Notes: generated by a model from the sequence alone, not told the origin. Shown: positions 33,674-43,364, counted from the first letter of the stretch. The stretch is DNA of 64,000 bases from Sediminicola sp. YIK13 (GCF_001430825.1 NZ_CP010535.1:1530501-1594500), one strand, 5' to 3'. Program-made: numbers and translations.

Positions 33674-34360
33674 CTATTTCACCTTCAATAATAAATTTGG
33701 ATTCGGACAATTATTGGCGAAGTATTCCAACTCTTTTGTAGTAGAAACCCCCGGATAGTCTCCTTTGTATTCACCCATATCCCCAATAATCTGAAAATGG
33801 AGGTGTGGGGCATAGTTTACATTGATATCGGGCGTCCCCAGAGTGGCTAGTATTTCCCCCTTACAATATTCTTTTCCCACAAACAGTCCGTTTAAGGATT
33901 CAACAGATAAATGTCCATAGAGGGTATGGAATTTAATACCCTCTAAAATATGTTCTAAAACAATGGTCGGACCATAATCGCCTGAAGTATCATTATTCCT
34001 AAAACTATGAACCTTCCCTGCTATAGGTACCCGCACCCCTGTTCCTGCCTTGGCCCAAAAATCCATTCCCAAATGCACGTTCCGTTTATCTTCAGATGCT
34101 AAAAAATGTCCGTTGCCATTATACAAGTTTCTTTGTTCCAAATAACCACCATAGGCTACCTCTGCCCTATTCTTCCTCAAAATGGAATCTATATGTCTTT
34201 GACAAGCTTCTGCGTTCGTAATATCAACACTATCCAGAGAACTGTTTTCCGTAGATAGGTCCAATAACGTATAGTGCTCCAAAAGAAAGGGTTTCAAGAT
34301 TGCTATAAAAGCACTGCTGTAATTTTGAAGTGCACTTTCCAAGGGGGTTAATGTGGACAT
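33674..34360 (-). CDS. M23 family metallopeptidase without signal peptide
   Basis: A 228-residue protein with an M23 core: HLGMDFWAKAGTGV (the H-x3-D zinc motif, about residues 96-109), IVLEHILEGIKFHTLYGHLS, and the HLHFQI catalytic motif (about 191-196). The N-terminus (MSTLTPLESALQNYSSAF) is not a signal peptide, unlike the peptidase at 2300-3991, so its location is unclear. The C-terminus is short (NPNLLLKVK). It lies 25 bases after the M28 peptidase gene and may be co-transcribed. The substrate is not established. Confidence 0.85.
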   Translation of the reverse strand: MSTLTPLESALQNYSSAFIAILKPFLLEHYTLLDLSTENSSLDSVDITNAEACQRHIDSILRKNRAEVAYGGYLEQRNLYNGNGHFLASEDKRNVHLGMDFWAKAGTGVRVPIAGKVHSFRNNDTSGDYGPTIVLEHILEGIKFHTLYGHLSVESLNGLFVGKEYCKGEILATLGTPDINVNYAPHLHFQIIGDMGEYKGDYPGVSTTKELEYFANNCPNPNLLLKVK

Positions 34361-34385
34361 ATATGAATGCGGCTTTAATTGATTT

Positions 34386-36482
34386 TTAGTTCAATTCAGA
34401 TATCAATACATTGATCTTAGAGCTTAAATTATCAATGGCCTTGCTATATCGCATGTCCCATTCCTCTAGTCGGTCTGATGATTTTAGGGATATTTCATAT
34501 TCTATACCCGGCAGCATCCATGAGGCATAGCCACTGAACGGATCAGTGGAAGCGTAAAGGGATTTGTACCAATCCCCATAATACATCCCCTTAGAATCAA
34601 TAAAGCTTTTTTCTAGGGCCAGCATTTTTGAATTGATAGAGTTGATCTCATTTTTAGACAGACTACCATTGTTCAACACAGTGGTCAACCTTGTCTCGAA
34701 TCGGGCAGCGACCTCTTCCAATTTCACCAGGGAAGAATCCACAAGATCAAAACCCTCAAAATTTGTGTCAAATGACTTTACACCGGCAGTTGCCTTTTCA
34801 AAATGTAACTTAAGGTCTGTCGCATATCTTTTTACATCGTATGGAATAATTTCCGCATTGGCCAACCTCAACGTCATTATTCCTACCAGTTGCTCCACCA
34901 TAGGCCCCATTTTAAATGAAGGATCTACAAATTTTTCATAAAAACCAAAACTGTCATAATTGGTATGATACAATGTTGGACCGGATGTACCACCACTTAA
35001 AGAGGGTACTCCCACATGCATATAAAACCCTATATGATCCGAGCCGCCACCAAGATTTCCAATTTTAGGGGCGTCCTTATCTCCTTTCCAGACCTCGTAA
35101 ACCGTTTTCTCTGTTTCTGGATAATTCACTTCTTTGGAAGCTTCCACCAATACCTTCTTTAAAGTTGGCGAGGCCGATGCCCCAAACTTCTTACCAGATA
35201 CTCCCCCATCAAAATTGAGATAGGCCACCGCCTTGGCGTTAAGTTCATCTTTCATTTGTTCTACCCATTCCGCCGAACCTATTACCCCATGCTCTTCAGC
35301 ATCCCAATGGGCAATCAATATGGAGCGCTTTGGCCCTTTGCCTTCTTTGGCTAGTTTTCCCAACGATTCGCTAAGACCCAATAACATTGCCGTTCCACTA
35401 TTGGGATCGGTAGCACCGTACCCCCAAGCATCATAATGACACCCTAGAATTATCCATTCATCAGGATATTCAGTACCCTTTATGGTACCCACTACGTTAT
35501 GAACCCTAACAAAATCCCTTTTTTGATCCACCATCAAACGCAATTTCAATTCATCTCCCCCATCCAATCGATAAGTAAAAGGAAGTCCGCCTTGCCACCC
35601 TTCCGGAACTACTTTGCCGGACATTAGTCCTAATATTTTTTGGGCAGACCCGTAACCAATAGGCGTTACCGGTATGGTATGCATATTGGTATCCTTGGGA
35701 TCCAGACGTTTAATTTTTTTCTTTCCATCTAAAGGAAGAGCTGGCTCATAAGGAGTCAATGGATCTCCTGTAAATTCCTCTGTGAGTACTGACCCACGTT
35801 GTATGGCACTTTCGTTGGAATACACTCCTTCTGGGTACACCAATCCTTTTGTAAAACCACTATCTGCCGGATCAGTGTATATAATGAGTCCGGCCGCACC
35901 ATTTTCCTCTGCAAATTTTGCTTTATAGCCCCTAAAGTTTTGTCCATATCTGGCCAGGACAATTTTGCCCTTAACGGAAACGCCGAGTTCCTTCAATTTT
36001 TCAAAGTCTTCCTTAGTACCGTAATTGGCATACACGACTTCTGCCGTTACATCCCCACTACCCGAATAGGCATTCCACCCTTTCCATAGGTCGGCACTGG
36101 AAGAATAGGCATCACCTTCCAAAATAAACTCTTGTTGATTCAGGGGTTCCCGGATAGGGGTAACCAGTTCTATCAATGAGCTACCGGGATTCTTTGACAT
36201 ATAGATATCATAAGGATATAGTTCTACTTTCAATCCTGCATTTTTCATCACATTGGCCATGTAATCCCTCACTTCCTCATTGGCCTTACTTCCGGCCACG
36301 TGTGGTTTTTGTGTCAATGTCTTTAGATGGATCTTATACTGATCAAAATCCACAGTTTTCAAAAAATAATCTTCCACTTGTTTTTCAGTGGTCTGTGACT
36401 GGGCCAGAAAACCATCATTGGATTGTGCAGTTGCTAAATAACTGAATGAAAATAGGACAATGTGTACTAGTAATCTTCTCAT
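34386..36482 (-). CDS. Secreted M28 family peptidase, PSMA-like
   Basis: A 698-residue exported zinc exopeptidase related to glutamate carboxypeptidase II (PSMA/NAALADase). Signal peptide (1-19, ending LATAQ), a PA (protease-associated) insert (about 145-260, EKLKELGVSVKGKIVLARYG), the M28 core with ligands in GCHYDAWGYGATDPNSG, DAEEHGVIGSAEW (catalytic Glu-Glu) and YHTNYDS, then a C-terminal transferrin-receptor-like dimerisation region (about 560-698). It releases C-terminal acidic residues from peptides in related enzymes; here the specificity is inferred only from family. Confidence 0.92.
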   Translation of the reverse strand: MRRLLVHIVLFSFSYLATAQSNDGFLAQSQTTEKQVEDYFLKTVDFDQYKIHLKTLTQKPHVAGSKANEEVRDYMANVMKNAGLKVELYPYDIYMSKNPGSSLIELVTPIREPLNQQEFILEGDAYSSSADLWKGWNAYSGSGDVTAEVVYANYGTKEDFEKLKELGVSVKGKIVLARYGQNFRGYKAKFAEENGAAGLIIYTDPADSGFTKGLVYPEGVYSNESAIQRGSVLTEEFTGDPLTPYEPALPLDGKKKIKRLDPKDTNMHTIPVTPIGYGSAQKILGLMSGKVVPEGWQGGLPFTYRLDGGDELKLRLMVDQKRDFVRVHNVVGTIKGTEYPDEWIILGCHYDAWGYGATDPNSGTAMLLGLSESLGKLAKEGKGPKRSILIAHWDAEEHGVIGSAEWVEQMKDELNAKAVAYLNFDGGVSGKKFGASASPTLKKVLVEASKEVNYPETEKTVYEVWKGDKDAPKIGNLGGGSDHIGFYMHVGVPSLSGGTSGPTLYHTNYDSFGFYEKFVDPSFKMGPMVEQLVGIMTLRLANAEIIPYDVKRYATDLKLHFEKATAGVKSFDTNFEGFDLVDSSLVKLEEVAARFETRLTTVLNNGSLSKNEINSINSKMLALEKSFIDSKGMYYGDWYKSLYASTDPFSGYASWMLPGIEYEISLKSSDRLEEWDMRYSKAIDNLSSKINVLISELN

Positions 36483-36685
36483 ATTTATTGTTGTTTATAC
36501 TATTATTTGGTCATTCTATTGTAAAGACCGATAACCAGATTCTTTCCTTTCAAATATAAAGGGAATTCATGAAATCTTTCCAAAGTCTAACTTGAAATAT
36601 GGAATAGAATAAAACTTTAAAACCTTTTAACATGATACTTCGTAAGTATTTGTAAATTCAGACTACTATTAAAAGAAAAAAAACC

Positions 36686-37351
36686 ATGAAGATGTTTAAA
36701 ATTATTATGGTAAGTGCCATTGCCTTGTTCAGCACCAGTTGCCAATCAAAAAATAAAGATCAGAAACCACAGGTTGATAAGGTGGCCTATAATGATCAGG
36801 ACCTTAAAGAATATGAAACGGCTTATTTTGCCAGTGGCTGTTTTTGGTGTGTGGAGGCCGTTTTTGAAAGTGTAAAAGGTGTTAAAGAAGTGATATCTGG
36901 CTATGCAGGTGGCACTGAGTTGAATCCCACATATGAACAAGTTGCAATGGGACAGACTTCCCATGCTGAGGCTGTTGAAGTATATTACGACCCAAAAGTA
37001 GTTTCTTATGAAACCTTGGTAAAAGTATTCTTCGGATCCCAAGACCCAACTACCTTAAATAGACAAGGGCCCGACAGAGGGGCACAATACAGATCTATTG
37101 CTTTCTATAAAAATGATGGGGAGAAAAAAATAATAGTGGACTATATAGCAAAATTAACAAAGGATAAGGTTTACAATAACCCAATTGTAACAGAAGTATC
37201 CCCGTTTACTAAATTCTATATTGCGGAAGATTATCATCAGGATTATGAAAGGAAACATCCCAACAATCCATACATACAAGGTGTTTCAGTTCCAAGATTA
37301 AAAAGGTTTCAGAAAAAATTTCCAGAACTTTTAAAAACGGATGCGCATTGA
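36686..37351 (+). CDS. msrA: Peptide methionine sulfoxide reductase MsrA, predicted lipoprotein
   Basis: Reduces the S-epimer of methionine sulfoxide in proteins. The 221-residue protein has the active-site ASGCFWCVEAVFE with catalytic C52, and the family motifs GYAGGTELNPTYEQV and SQDPTTLNRQGPDRG...YRSIAFY. It starts with a lipoprotein signal ending LFSTSC (C19), so it is probably tethered to the envelope and protects periplasmic or surface proteins. The recycling cysteine expected near the C-terminus is not obvious in the final segment (KKFPELLKTDAH). It is divergent from the M28 peptidase gene. Confidence 0.94.
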   Translation: MKMFKIIMVSAIALFSTSCQSKNKDQKPQVDKVAYNDQDLKEYETAYFASGCFWCVEAVFESVKGVKEVISGYAGGTELNPTYEQVAMGQTSHAEAVEVYYDPKVVSYETLVKVFFGSQDPTTLNRQGPDRGAQYRSIAFYKNDGEKKIIVDYIAKLTKDKVYNNPIVTEVSPFTKFYIAEDYHQDYERKHPNNPYIQGVSVPRLKRFQKKFPELLKTDAH

Positions 37352-37360
37352 AATAAGAAT

Positions 37361-37392
37361 TTGACTACTTTACAGCGAAAATAGTATCTTCG
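37361..37392 (+). promoter_or_regulatory. Possible promoter of the CBM9-like lipoprotein gene
   Basis: TTG at 37361-37363, 21 bases, then TATCTTCG at 37385-37392 (one mismatch to TAnnTTTG). It ends four bases before ATG 37397, so the transcript would be nearly leaderless; this makes the call weak. Confidence 0.3.
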
Positions 37393-37396
37393 ATAT

Positions 37397-38128
37397 ATGA
37401 AAAAGCTGTTAGTAATATTTTTGTCTTTCATGGTCTGGAGCTGTTCTTCCGACAAAAAGGTAGACCATCAAATCATAGATGTTAAGAAAGCGAGCAAAAG
37501 CCCAAATATAGATGGGAAAGATATGGACGATTGCTGGAACAAGGCAGAGTGGCTTGCCATGGACCAAAATTGGTTGGGAAACGCTTACACCTACAAGGAT
37601 TTTAGTGGCCGGTACAAATTAAGTTGGGATGAAAGTGCATTATATATCTTAGCGGAAATCACCGATGACGTCTTATATGACCAGTATGGTGATCCATTAA
37701 AATTGTGGTGGGACGATGACTGCGTTGAAGTTTTTATAGATGAAGACAACTCAGGTGGCCCACATCAGTTTAGCCATAATGCTTTTGCTTATCATATTGC
37801 TTTGGACGGTAATGTTGTTGATCTGGCCCCTGATGAATTACCACGGTTGTACAACGACCATATAACATCCGTAAGAACCACCAATGGGCAGACCAGCACC
37901 TGGGAAATTGCTGTTAAAATATACGATGACAGTTATGTTGATGGAGAAGAAAATAGTCCGAAAAATTTAGAGATAAATAAAAAGGTTGGTTTTGCCATTG
38001 CCTATTGCGATAATGATGGCAGCAAAGAACGCGAAAATTTTATCGGGTCTGTATTTGTACCTGGGGAGGACAAAAATCAAGGATATAAAGATGCTAATAT
38101 CTTTGGAACCTTGGTCTTATTGGAATAA
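37397..38128 (+). CDS. CBM9-like domain lipoprotein
   Basis: A 243-residue lipoprotein (lipobox VWSC, C16) whose body matches the carbohydrate-binding family 9 / DOMON-like fold: 'KSPNIDGKDMDDCWNKAEWLAMD' opening strand, 'YKLSWDESALYILAEITDDVLYD', and 'DDDCVEVFIDEDNSGG'. Such domains bind sugars or haem; here a sugar is likely because galactose mutarotase follows 180 bases later. It is anchored in the outer membrane or at the surface. No catalytic domain is present. Confidence 0.85.
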   Translation: MKKLLVIFLSFMVWSCSSDKKVDHQIIDVKKASKSPNIDGKDMDDCWNKAEWLAMDQNWLGNAYTYKDFSGRYKLSWDESALYILAEITDDVLYDQYGDPLKLWWDDDCVEVFIDEDNSGGPHQFSHNAFAYHIALDGNVVDLAPDELPRLYNDHITSVRTTNGQTSTWEIAVKIYDDSYVDGEENSPKNLEINKKVGFAIAYCDNDGSKERENFIGSVFVPGEDKNQGYKDANIFGTLVLLE

Positions 38129-38307
38129 TCGGTCTGATGGATTTTTGACTGTAATCAACATGATCCTTCTAAGTCAAACCATCCCTGTTTTAATCCTGAA
38201 ACCTAAAAGACTGCCTATTTATTGCTGAAATTAAACCAAATTTTGGGCATTGTCCCTTGAAATTTGGCAAAAACCTCTATTTTTATCGCTATTCTAATTT
38301 TCTTCCT

Positions 38308-39213
38308 TTGAAACAAATTACCATTAAAAACGAATATATATCCTTAACTGTTTTGGAATACGGGGCCATTATCCAAAAAATGACGGTAAAAGATAAACAT
38401 GGTAAGGAACAGAATGTAGTTGTAGGACATGATAATCCAGTAGACTATTTAAGTGATGAAAATGCCCTAGGTGCGTGCATCGGAAGATATGCAGGAAGGA
38501 TTTCGCGAGGTGGATTTCATTTGAATGACGAATTCTACCCCTTGCCAAATAAAAATGGGGTGCACTTGCATGGCGGCAAAATAGGGTTTGGGAAGAAATA
38601 TTGGACCCTGATTGAATCGCATTCAGGGAACAATCCCTTTATAAAACTCTCTTACAAGAGCGAAGATTTGGAGGAAGGGTACCCAGGTAACCTTGAAGCT
38701 TTTGTCACCTATAAATTGATAGACAATTCCCTGCATATTTTACATGAAGCTCAGACCGATAAAACAACAGTCATCAACCTGACCAACCACTCCTACTTTA
38801 AGTTGGATGATGAAAATTCCATAGCCCATTATGATATGGAATTAAAATCTCAAGGCTTTCTGGAAGTAGATGAACAATTGGTGCCAACAGGAAGGATCAA
38901 AAAGGTTGTGAATACCCAGAATGATTTTTTGTCCAGAAAAAAAATAGGTTCTATCCGTCTGGACACCCCTTTCATTGTTAAACCCCATTGTGAGCATGCT
39001 GTCACTGTATCTTCCGATGTTTCAGGGATTATTATGAAGGTCACCACCAACCAACCAGCTGTGGTTATTTATACCCCTGCCACGTTTCCTGCCATTTGTT
39101 TTGAGACCCAAAATTATCCTGATGCACCAAACCAATCCAATTTTCCTTCTTCAATCCTAGAGCCTGGAGAATTATATAAGAATGAATCAACTTTTGATTT
39201 TGGCACCTTATAA
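38308..39213 (+). CDS. galM: Aldose 1-epimerase (galactose mutarotase)
   Basis: Interconverts alpha and beta forms of aldoses. The product is about 301 residues with GalM signatures: GRYAGRISRGGF, NGVHLHGG, NLTNHSYFKL with the catalytic His, and FETQNYPDAPNQ with the catalytic Glu. There is no ATG at the 5' end. TTG 38308 gives a normal N-terminus (MKQITIKNEYISLTVLEYG); the TTG at 38257 adds 17 aromatic residues not typical of the family. It has no signal peptide, so it acts in the cytoplasm. Confidence 0.87.
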   Translation: MKQITIKNEYISLTVLEYGAIIQKMTVKDKHGKEQNVVVGHDNPVDYLSDENALGACIGRYAGRISRGGFHLNDEFYPLPNKNGVHLHGGKIGFGKKYWTLIESHSGNNPFIKLSYKSEDLEEGYPGNLEAFVTYKLIDNSLHILHEAQTDKTTVINLTNHSYFKLDDENSIAHYDMELKSQGFLEVDEQLVPTGRIKKVVNTQNDFLSRKKIGSIRLDTPFIVKPHCEHAVTVSSDVSGIIMKVTTNQPAVVIYTPATFPAICFETQNYPDAPNQSNFPSSILEPGELYKNESTFDFGTL

Positions 39214-39218
39214 AACCA

Positions 39219-39250
39219 AAAAGACCGTCAATTCCTATTGACGGTCCCTT
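39219..39250. terminator. Bidirectional terminator between galM and ohr
   Basis: Nine-bp stem gaccgtcaa (39223-39231) / ttgacggtc (39238-39246) with A residues before and T-rich sequence after, serving the convergent galM and ohr genes. Confidence 0.8.
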
Positions 39251-39267
39251 CTTTATTTTCATTAAAT

Positions 39268-39693
39268 CTATTCGTCCATTAAAAGATTCAAGTGTACCGT
39301 GATATTATCCCTTGTGGCCTTGCTGTAAGGACAAATTTCGTGTGCTGCATTCACCAGTTCCTCCCCTTTTTCTTGGTCCACTGTTGGCAAATAGCAATCC
39401 AAGGTTGCCTCCAATAAAAAACCATCTTCGTCTTCTTGTAGGGCTATAGTGGCCGTCACATTAAAATCACCTAAATCCTTTACCTCATGTTCTTTGGCAA
39501 CAGCTTGTAAAGCACTGGCAAAACAGGTAGAATACGCTGCCGCAAAAAGCTGTTCCGGATTGCTGTATTTTCCTTCAGTTTTTGTTTTGCCTCCAGGCAT
39601 TCTTACGTCAAAATCTATCAATCCATCCTCACTGGTCACATGACCGTTTCTACCACCTTCATTGGTTGCACTGCTCTCAAAAATAGTTTTCAT
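39268..39693 (-). CDS. ohr: Organic hydroperoxide resistance protein, OsmC/Ohr family
   Basis: Thiol peroxidase that reduces organic hydroperoxides. The protein from ATG 39693 is 141 residues (MKTIFESSATNEGGRNGHVTS); an ATG three codons earlier at 39702 is also possible. The two redox cysteines are in AAYSTCFASAL and EICPYSKATRDN; the CPYSxA context is typical of Ohr rather than OsmC. The conserved Arg is in the VRMPGGK region. It is monocistronic; no OhrR-type repressor is adjacent. Confidence 0.92.
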   Translation of the reverse strand: MKTIFESSATNEGGRNGHVTSEDGLIDFDVRMPGGKTKTEGKYSNPEQLFAAAYSTCFASALQAVAKEHEVKDLGDFNVTATIALQEDEDGFLLEATLDCYLPTVDQEKGEELVNAAHEICPYSKATRDNITVHLNLLMDE

Positions 39694-39906
39694 ATATGTC
39701 ATTTTTTAATACCCCTTAAAGTACCAATTGAAATTGAAACCACATAAAACTATCTCCTAAAATTATCCAAAATCTTAATTTCTTTGTTTCCGTTCCTTAG
39801 AATTCCGAGCAAGTCTTTTTAATCCTTTCTTAGAATCAATGCTCTTTTCAACGTGCTTTGAACTGTATTTAGTAAATTAGTTCCACCAACCATAAATCCG
39901 CCTAAA

Positions 39907-40467
39907 ATGAAAGCATTAAAATGGATTCTTATTGTCGTTATAGTACTAGTCGCATTATTTTACTTTGTTGGTCAGCCTTTTTTAAAAGAACAGACCAAAA
40001 AGAATAGTCCGGAAAAAATAGCCACCTTCAAGGAAGATGGAATGGAAATGACGGTCAATTATAGTAGCCCCTTTAAAAAGGACCGTATAATTTTTGGAGA
40101 TTTGGTCCCTTATAATGTAGTATGGAGAACTGGTGCCAATGAACCTACAACCTTTACCACTTCCACCGATATTAAGATCATGGATAAAAACCTGCCCGCA
40201 GGGACCTATTCCCTTTGGACCAAACCAAGTAAGGATCAATGGGAAATAATTTTTAACAAAGAGGTACCCGCTTGGGGAGTAACTATTTTGAGTGGGGGAA
40301 AGGATACCACCAGAAATCCAGAGGAAGACATTGTAAAAGTGGTAGTTCCAACAGCAAATATAACAGAAGTTCTAGAAAGTTTTACAATTGATTTTGAAGG
40401 TAAAGACCCTGTATTGCTAACGATGGCATGGGATAAGACCAAAGTGAGTATTCCAATTAACAAGTAG
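39907..40467 (+). CDS. DUF2911 family membrane-anchored protein
   Basis: A 186-residue protein with an N-terminal membrane anchor (4-22, LKWILIVVIVLVALFYFVG) and a DUF2911 beta-rich domain (about 40-183): VNYSSPFKKDRIIFGDLVPYNVVWRTGANEPT and LPAGTYSLWTKPSKDQWEIIFNKE. The family is common in Bacteroidetes and of unknown function. The domain should face the periplasm. MeaB follows two bases after its stop, so they share a transcript even though no functional link is known. Confidence 0.87.
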   Translation: MKALKWILIVVIVLVALFYFVGQPFLKEQTKKNSPEKIATFKEDGMEMTVNYSSPFKKDRIIFGDLVPYNVVWRTGANEPTTFTTSTDIKIMDKNLPAGTYSLWTKPSKDQWEIIFNKEVPAWGVTILSGGKDTTRNPEEDIVKVVVPTANITEVLESFTIDFEGKDPVLLTMAWDKTKVSIPINK

Positions 40468-40469
40468 TA

Positions 40470-41516
40470 TTGAGTTCAGAAAAAAACACAAGTTCAGATA
40501 GTATTTCTAAAATTAAATCTTTTAGAAAAAACATCCCGTCTGCCAGGGAGCTTACGGAAGGCATCTTACATGGAAACAAAACCGCTTTGGGAAGGGCTAT
40601 TACATTAGTTGAAAGTACCAATATTACCCATTTAAATAGGGCAAATGAGATTATTGAAAACTGCCTTACGCACACCAAAAACAGTATAAGAATAGGAATT
40701 ACTGGTGTTCCGGGGGTTGGAAAAAGTACCTTTATTGAAACTTTTGGCCTGCATTTGACGGCCTTGGGTAAAAAGGTCGCTGTTCTTGCGGTTGACCCTA
40801 CCAGCTCAATTAGCAAAGGGAGTATTTTAGGTGACAAGACCCGTATGGAAGAACTGGTGAAAGATCCCAATGCCTTTATAAGACCTTCCCCTTCAGGGAG
40901 TTCTTTAGGAGGTGTGGCCCGCAAGACCAGAGAATCCATAATCCTTTGTGAAGCCGCCGGCTATGACGTTATTTTAATAGAAACCGTAGGTGTCGGGCAA
41001 AGTGAAACAGCAGTTCACGGCATGGTGGATTTCTTTTTACTCCTGAAATTGGCCGGTGCCGGTGATGAACTTCAAGGAATCAAAAGAGGCATCATGGAAA
41101 TGGCAGATGCCATCGTCATCAATAAGGCCGATGGGGACAACCTGAAAAGGGCGAAAATTGCGAAGACCGAATTTACAAGAGCCCTCCACCTATACCCTCC
41201 TAAGGAGAATGGATGGATTCCCAAGGTACTTACCTGTTCAGCTCTAGAAAATAGGGGTATTCAAAAAATATGGGAACTTGTAGAAACCTATCTAGGGGAG
41301 AATAAGAAAAGAGGTGGATTTCAATTGAAAAGAAGGGAACAAAACAAATACTGGCTGTTACAAACGGTAGAAGACCAGCTAAAGCAGAGATTTTACCAAA
41401 ACAAAGAGGTAAAAGTCCTTTTAGATCGTTTATTGCTTGAAGTAATGGACAGCAAAATTTCTCCATTTAAGGCCGCTGAAAAGCTCTTGGCCCTACATCA
41501 AAAAGAACTTAAATAA
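40470..41516 (+). CDS. meaB: Methylmalonyl-CoA mutase-associated GTPase MeaB
   Basis: G3E-family GTPase that guards adenosylcobalamin loading and protects methylmalonyl-CoA mutase. The 348-residue protein has the P-loop GITGVPGVGKST (76-87), the DPTSSISKGSILGDKTRM base-switch region, ETVGVGQSE, and NKADGDN for guanine recognition. The start is TTG at 40470 (MSSEKNTSSDS), two bases after the DUF2911 stop. The mutase genes are not in the window; the matching adenosyltransferase is at 20876-21451. Confidence 0.93.
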   Translation: MSSEKNTSSDSISKIKSFRKNIPSARELTEGILHGNKTALGRAITLVESTNITHLNRANEIIENCLTHTKNSIRIGITGVPGVGKSTFIETFGLHLTALGKKVAVLAVDPTSSISKGSILGDKTRMEELVKDPNAFIRPSPSGSSLGGVARKTRESIILCEAAGYDVILIETVGVGQSETAVHGMVDFFLLLKLAGAGDELQGIKRGIMEMADAIVINKADGDNLKRAKIAKTEFTRALHLYPPKENGWIPKVLTCSALENRGIQKIWELVETYLGENKKRGGFQLKRREQNKYWLLQTVEDQLKQRFYQNKEVKVLLDRLLLEVMDSKISPFKAAEKLLALHQKELK

Positions 41517-41551
41517 AAAGCCTAAATTTGCCCCTGAAATAACACCTGTCA

Positions 41552-42508
41552 ATGAATATTATCACAGATTCTTTATTGTCCATCGTTGTTCCTTTATATA
41601 ATGAGGAAGACAATGCTGCGCTACTTACAAAAAAAATCCACGAAAGCCTGGAAGGTTACAATTATCAAATTATCTACATAGATGATTTTTCTACCGACCA
41701 GACAAGAAAAGTGGTCAAGGACCTGAAAGACGAAAAGGTGCATCTTATTGAATTAAAGAAGAATTATGGTCAAAGCTTGGCTTTGGCTGCAGGTATAGAT
41801 TATGCAAAAGGGGAATATATCATTACCATGGATGGAGATCTTCAGAACGATCCCAGTGATATCCCACAAATGCTGACCTATGCCGTTAGTGGGGAATATG
41901 ATGTGGTAACAGGGATTCGCCAGAAAAGAAAAGATTCCTTGGTAAAAAAAATACCATCAAAAATTGCTAATTTTTTGGTGAGAAGGGTTACTAAATTGGA
42001 CATTAAAGACAATGGCTGTGCTCTAAAGGTTTTCACAAAAGATATTGCAAAAGATTTGAACCTATATGGTGAAATGCATAGGTTTATCACCTTATTGGCA
42101 CACTTGGAAGGGGCACAGATAAAACAAGTGCCCGTAAAACACCATGCAAGGCACGCAGGAGTTTCCAAATACGGTTTGGAACGTGTTTTTAAAGTGGTGG
42201 CAGACATGATGCTGCTCTTATTTATCCGAAAGTACTTCCAAAGACCCATTCATCTGTTTGGTATTTTTGGTGTCCTATTGATCATTCTAGGATTTTTCAT
42301 CAACATTTACCTTTTGATCGTAAAATTGATGGGGGAAGATATTGGCACACGTCCTTTATTGATTTTTGGAATGATGTTCATCCTTGCTGGCATACAATTG
42401 TTTACCATTGGGATTGTCATGGAATTACTGATCCGTACGTATTACGAATCACAAAGCAAGAGACCTTACCGAATTAAAAAAGTATTCGTAGGTGATAAAG
42501 CAGCGTAA
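41552..42508 (+). CDS. Family 2 glycosyltransferase, polyprenyl-phosphate sugar synthase type
   Basis: A 318-residue enzyme resembling GtrB/ArnC/DPM1, which transfer a sugar from a nucleotide to undecaprenyl phosphate on the cytoplasmic face. GT-A motifs: SIVVPLYNEEDN, IYIDDFSTDQT, MDGDLQNDP (the metal-binding D-x-D) and a catalytic region near NGCALKVF. Two membrane helices follow (about 235-262 and 270-297). A TAAATTTG at 41523-41530 lies just upstream. It overlaps the flippase-like gene by 17 bases, a strong sign of a shared pathway. Confidence 0.9.
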   Translation: MNIITDSLLSIVVPLYNEEDNAALLTKKIHESLEGYNYQIIYIDDFSTDQTRKVVKDLKDEKVHLIELKKNYGQSLALAAGIDYAKGEYIITMDGDLQNDPSDIPQMLTYAVSGEYDVVTGIRQKRKDSLVKKIPSKIANFLVRRVTKLDIKDNGCALKVFTKDIAKDLNLYGEMHRFITLLAHLEGAQIKQVPVKHHARHAGVSKYGLERVFKVVADMMLLLFIRKYFQRPIHLFGIFGVLLIILGFFINIYLLIVKLMGEDIGTRPLLIFGMMFILAGIQLFTIGIVMELLIRTYYESQSKRPYRIKKVFVGDKAA

Positions 42509-43364
42509 ACACCTCATCACTGCATTAAAAATTAGTATTAGTGCGGTTTTGATCTACTTTATTTTTTCGAAAATTAATATCGAAGAGGTTGTGCAGACTA
42601 TAAAACGTACCCAGCCTTTTTATTTGGTATTGGCAATTGTGGCTTTTGTGGTTTCCAAGGTGATTTCTTCCTTTAGACTAAATCTATATTTCCACGAACT
42701 AAGAATTTACCTCACTCAAAAGAGTAACCTTAAACTTTATCTGTTGGGAATGTTCTATAACCTATTTCTCCCGGGAGGTATTGGTGGAGATGCCTACAAA
42801 GGGTACTTGATCAAAAAAAAATTTGACATAGTAACCAAAAAGGTGGTCTCCGTATTGGTGCTTGATCGCTTGAGCGGGATGCTCCTTTTATTTATCTACG
42901 CCTGCCTCCTAGCCCTCTTTTTAAATCAGGCAGATATCCCTTTTCTTAAAGTAGTAGCTGTTGGCGGATTGATTCTTAGTGTTGTGGTCTTCTGGTTTTT
43001 AAACAAGAGGTTTTTCCCTTATGTCCTACCTGTTTTTTGGTCGTCCTTTGGTTATTCTGCATTGGTCCAATTGTTCCAATTGATCAGTGCGTTCTTGATA
43101 TTAAAAGCACTTCATCTAGAATATAACACAGTGGCTTACCTTTTTATATTTCTTATATCATCTATCGTTTCGGTATTACCGCTAACCATTGGCGGAATTG
43201 GAAGTAGGGAAGTTACTTTCTTCTATGGTGCAGCATGGTTGGCATTGGACCTGAATGCATCCATTGGCATCAGTATGGTTTTCTTTTTGATTACGGCCTT
43301 GATATCACTTTTGGGTATAGCGTACCATTTTAAAAAACCGGAATTGGATACCTTCGAAGTTTAA
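42492..43364 (+). CDS. Lysylphosphatidylglycerol synthase-TM / UPF0104 flippase-like protein
   Basis: A 290-residue membrane protein with about eight hydrophobic segments. Family text: GMFYNLFLPGGIGGDAYKGYLI and VLPLTIGGIGSREVTFFYG, both characteristic of UPF0104 (the membrane part of MprF/AglD). Members are proposed lipid flippases or glycolipid handlers. The start is GTG at 42492 inside the end of the GT2 gene. Its stop overlaps the convergent GT39 gene by four bases. Confidence 0.87.
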   Translation: MIKQRKHLITALKISISAVLIYFIFSKINIEEVVQTIKRTQPFYLVLAIVAFVVSKVISSFRLNLYFHELRIYLTQKSNLKLYLLGMFYNLFLPGGIGGDAYKGYLIKKKFDIVTKKVVSVLVLDRLSGMLLLFIYACLLALFLNQADIPFLKVVAVGGLILSVVVFWFLNKRFFPYVLPVFWSSFGYSALVQLFQLISAFLILKALHLEYNTVAYLFIFLISSIVSVLPLTIGGIGSREVTFFYGAAWLALDLNASIGISMVFFLITALISLLGIAYHFKKPELDTFEV

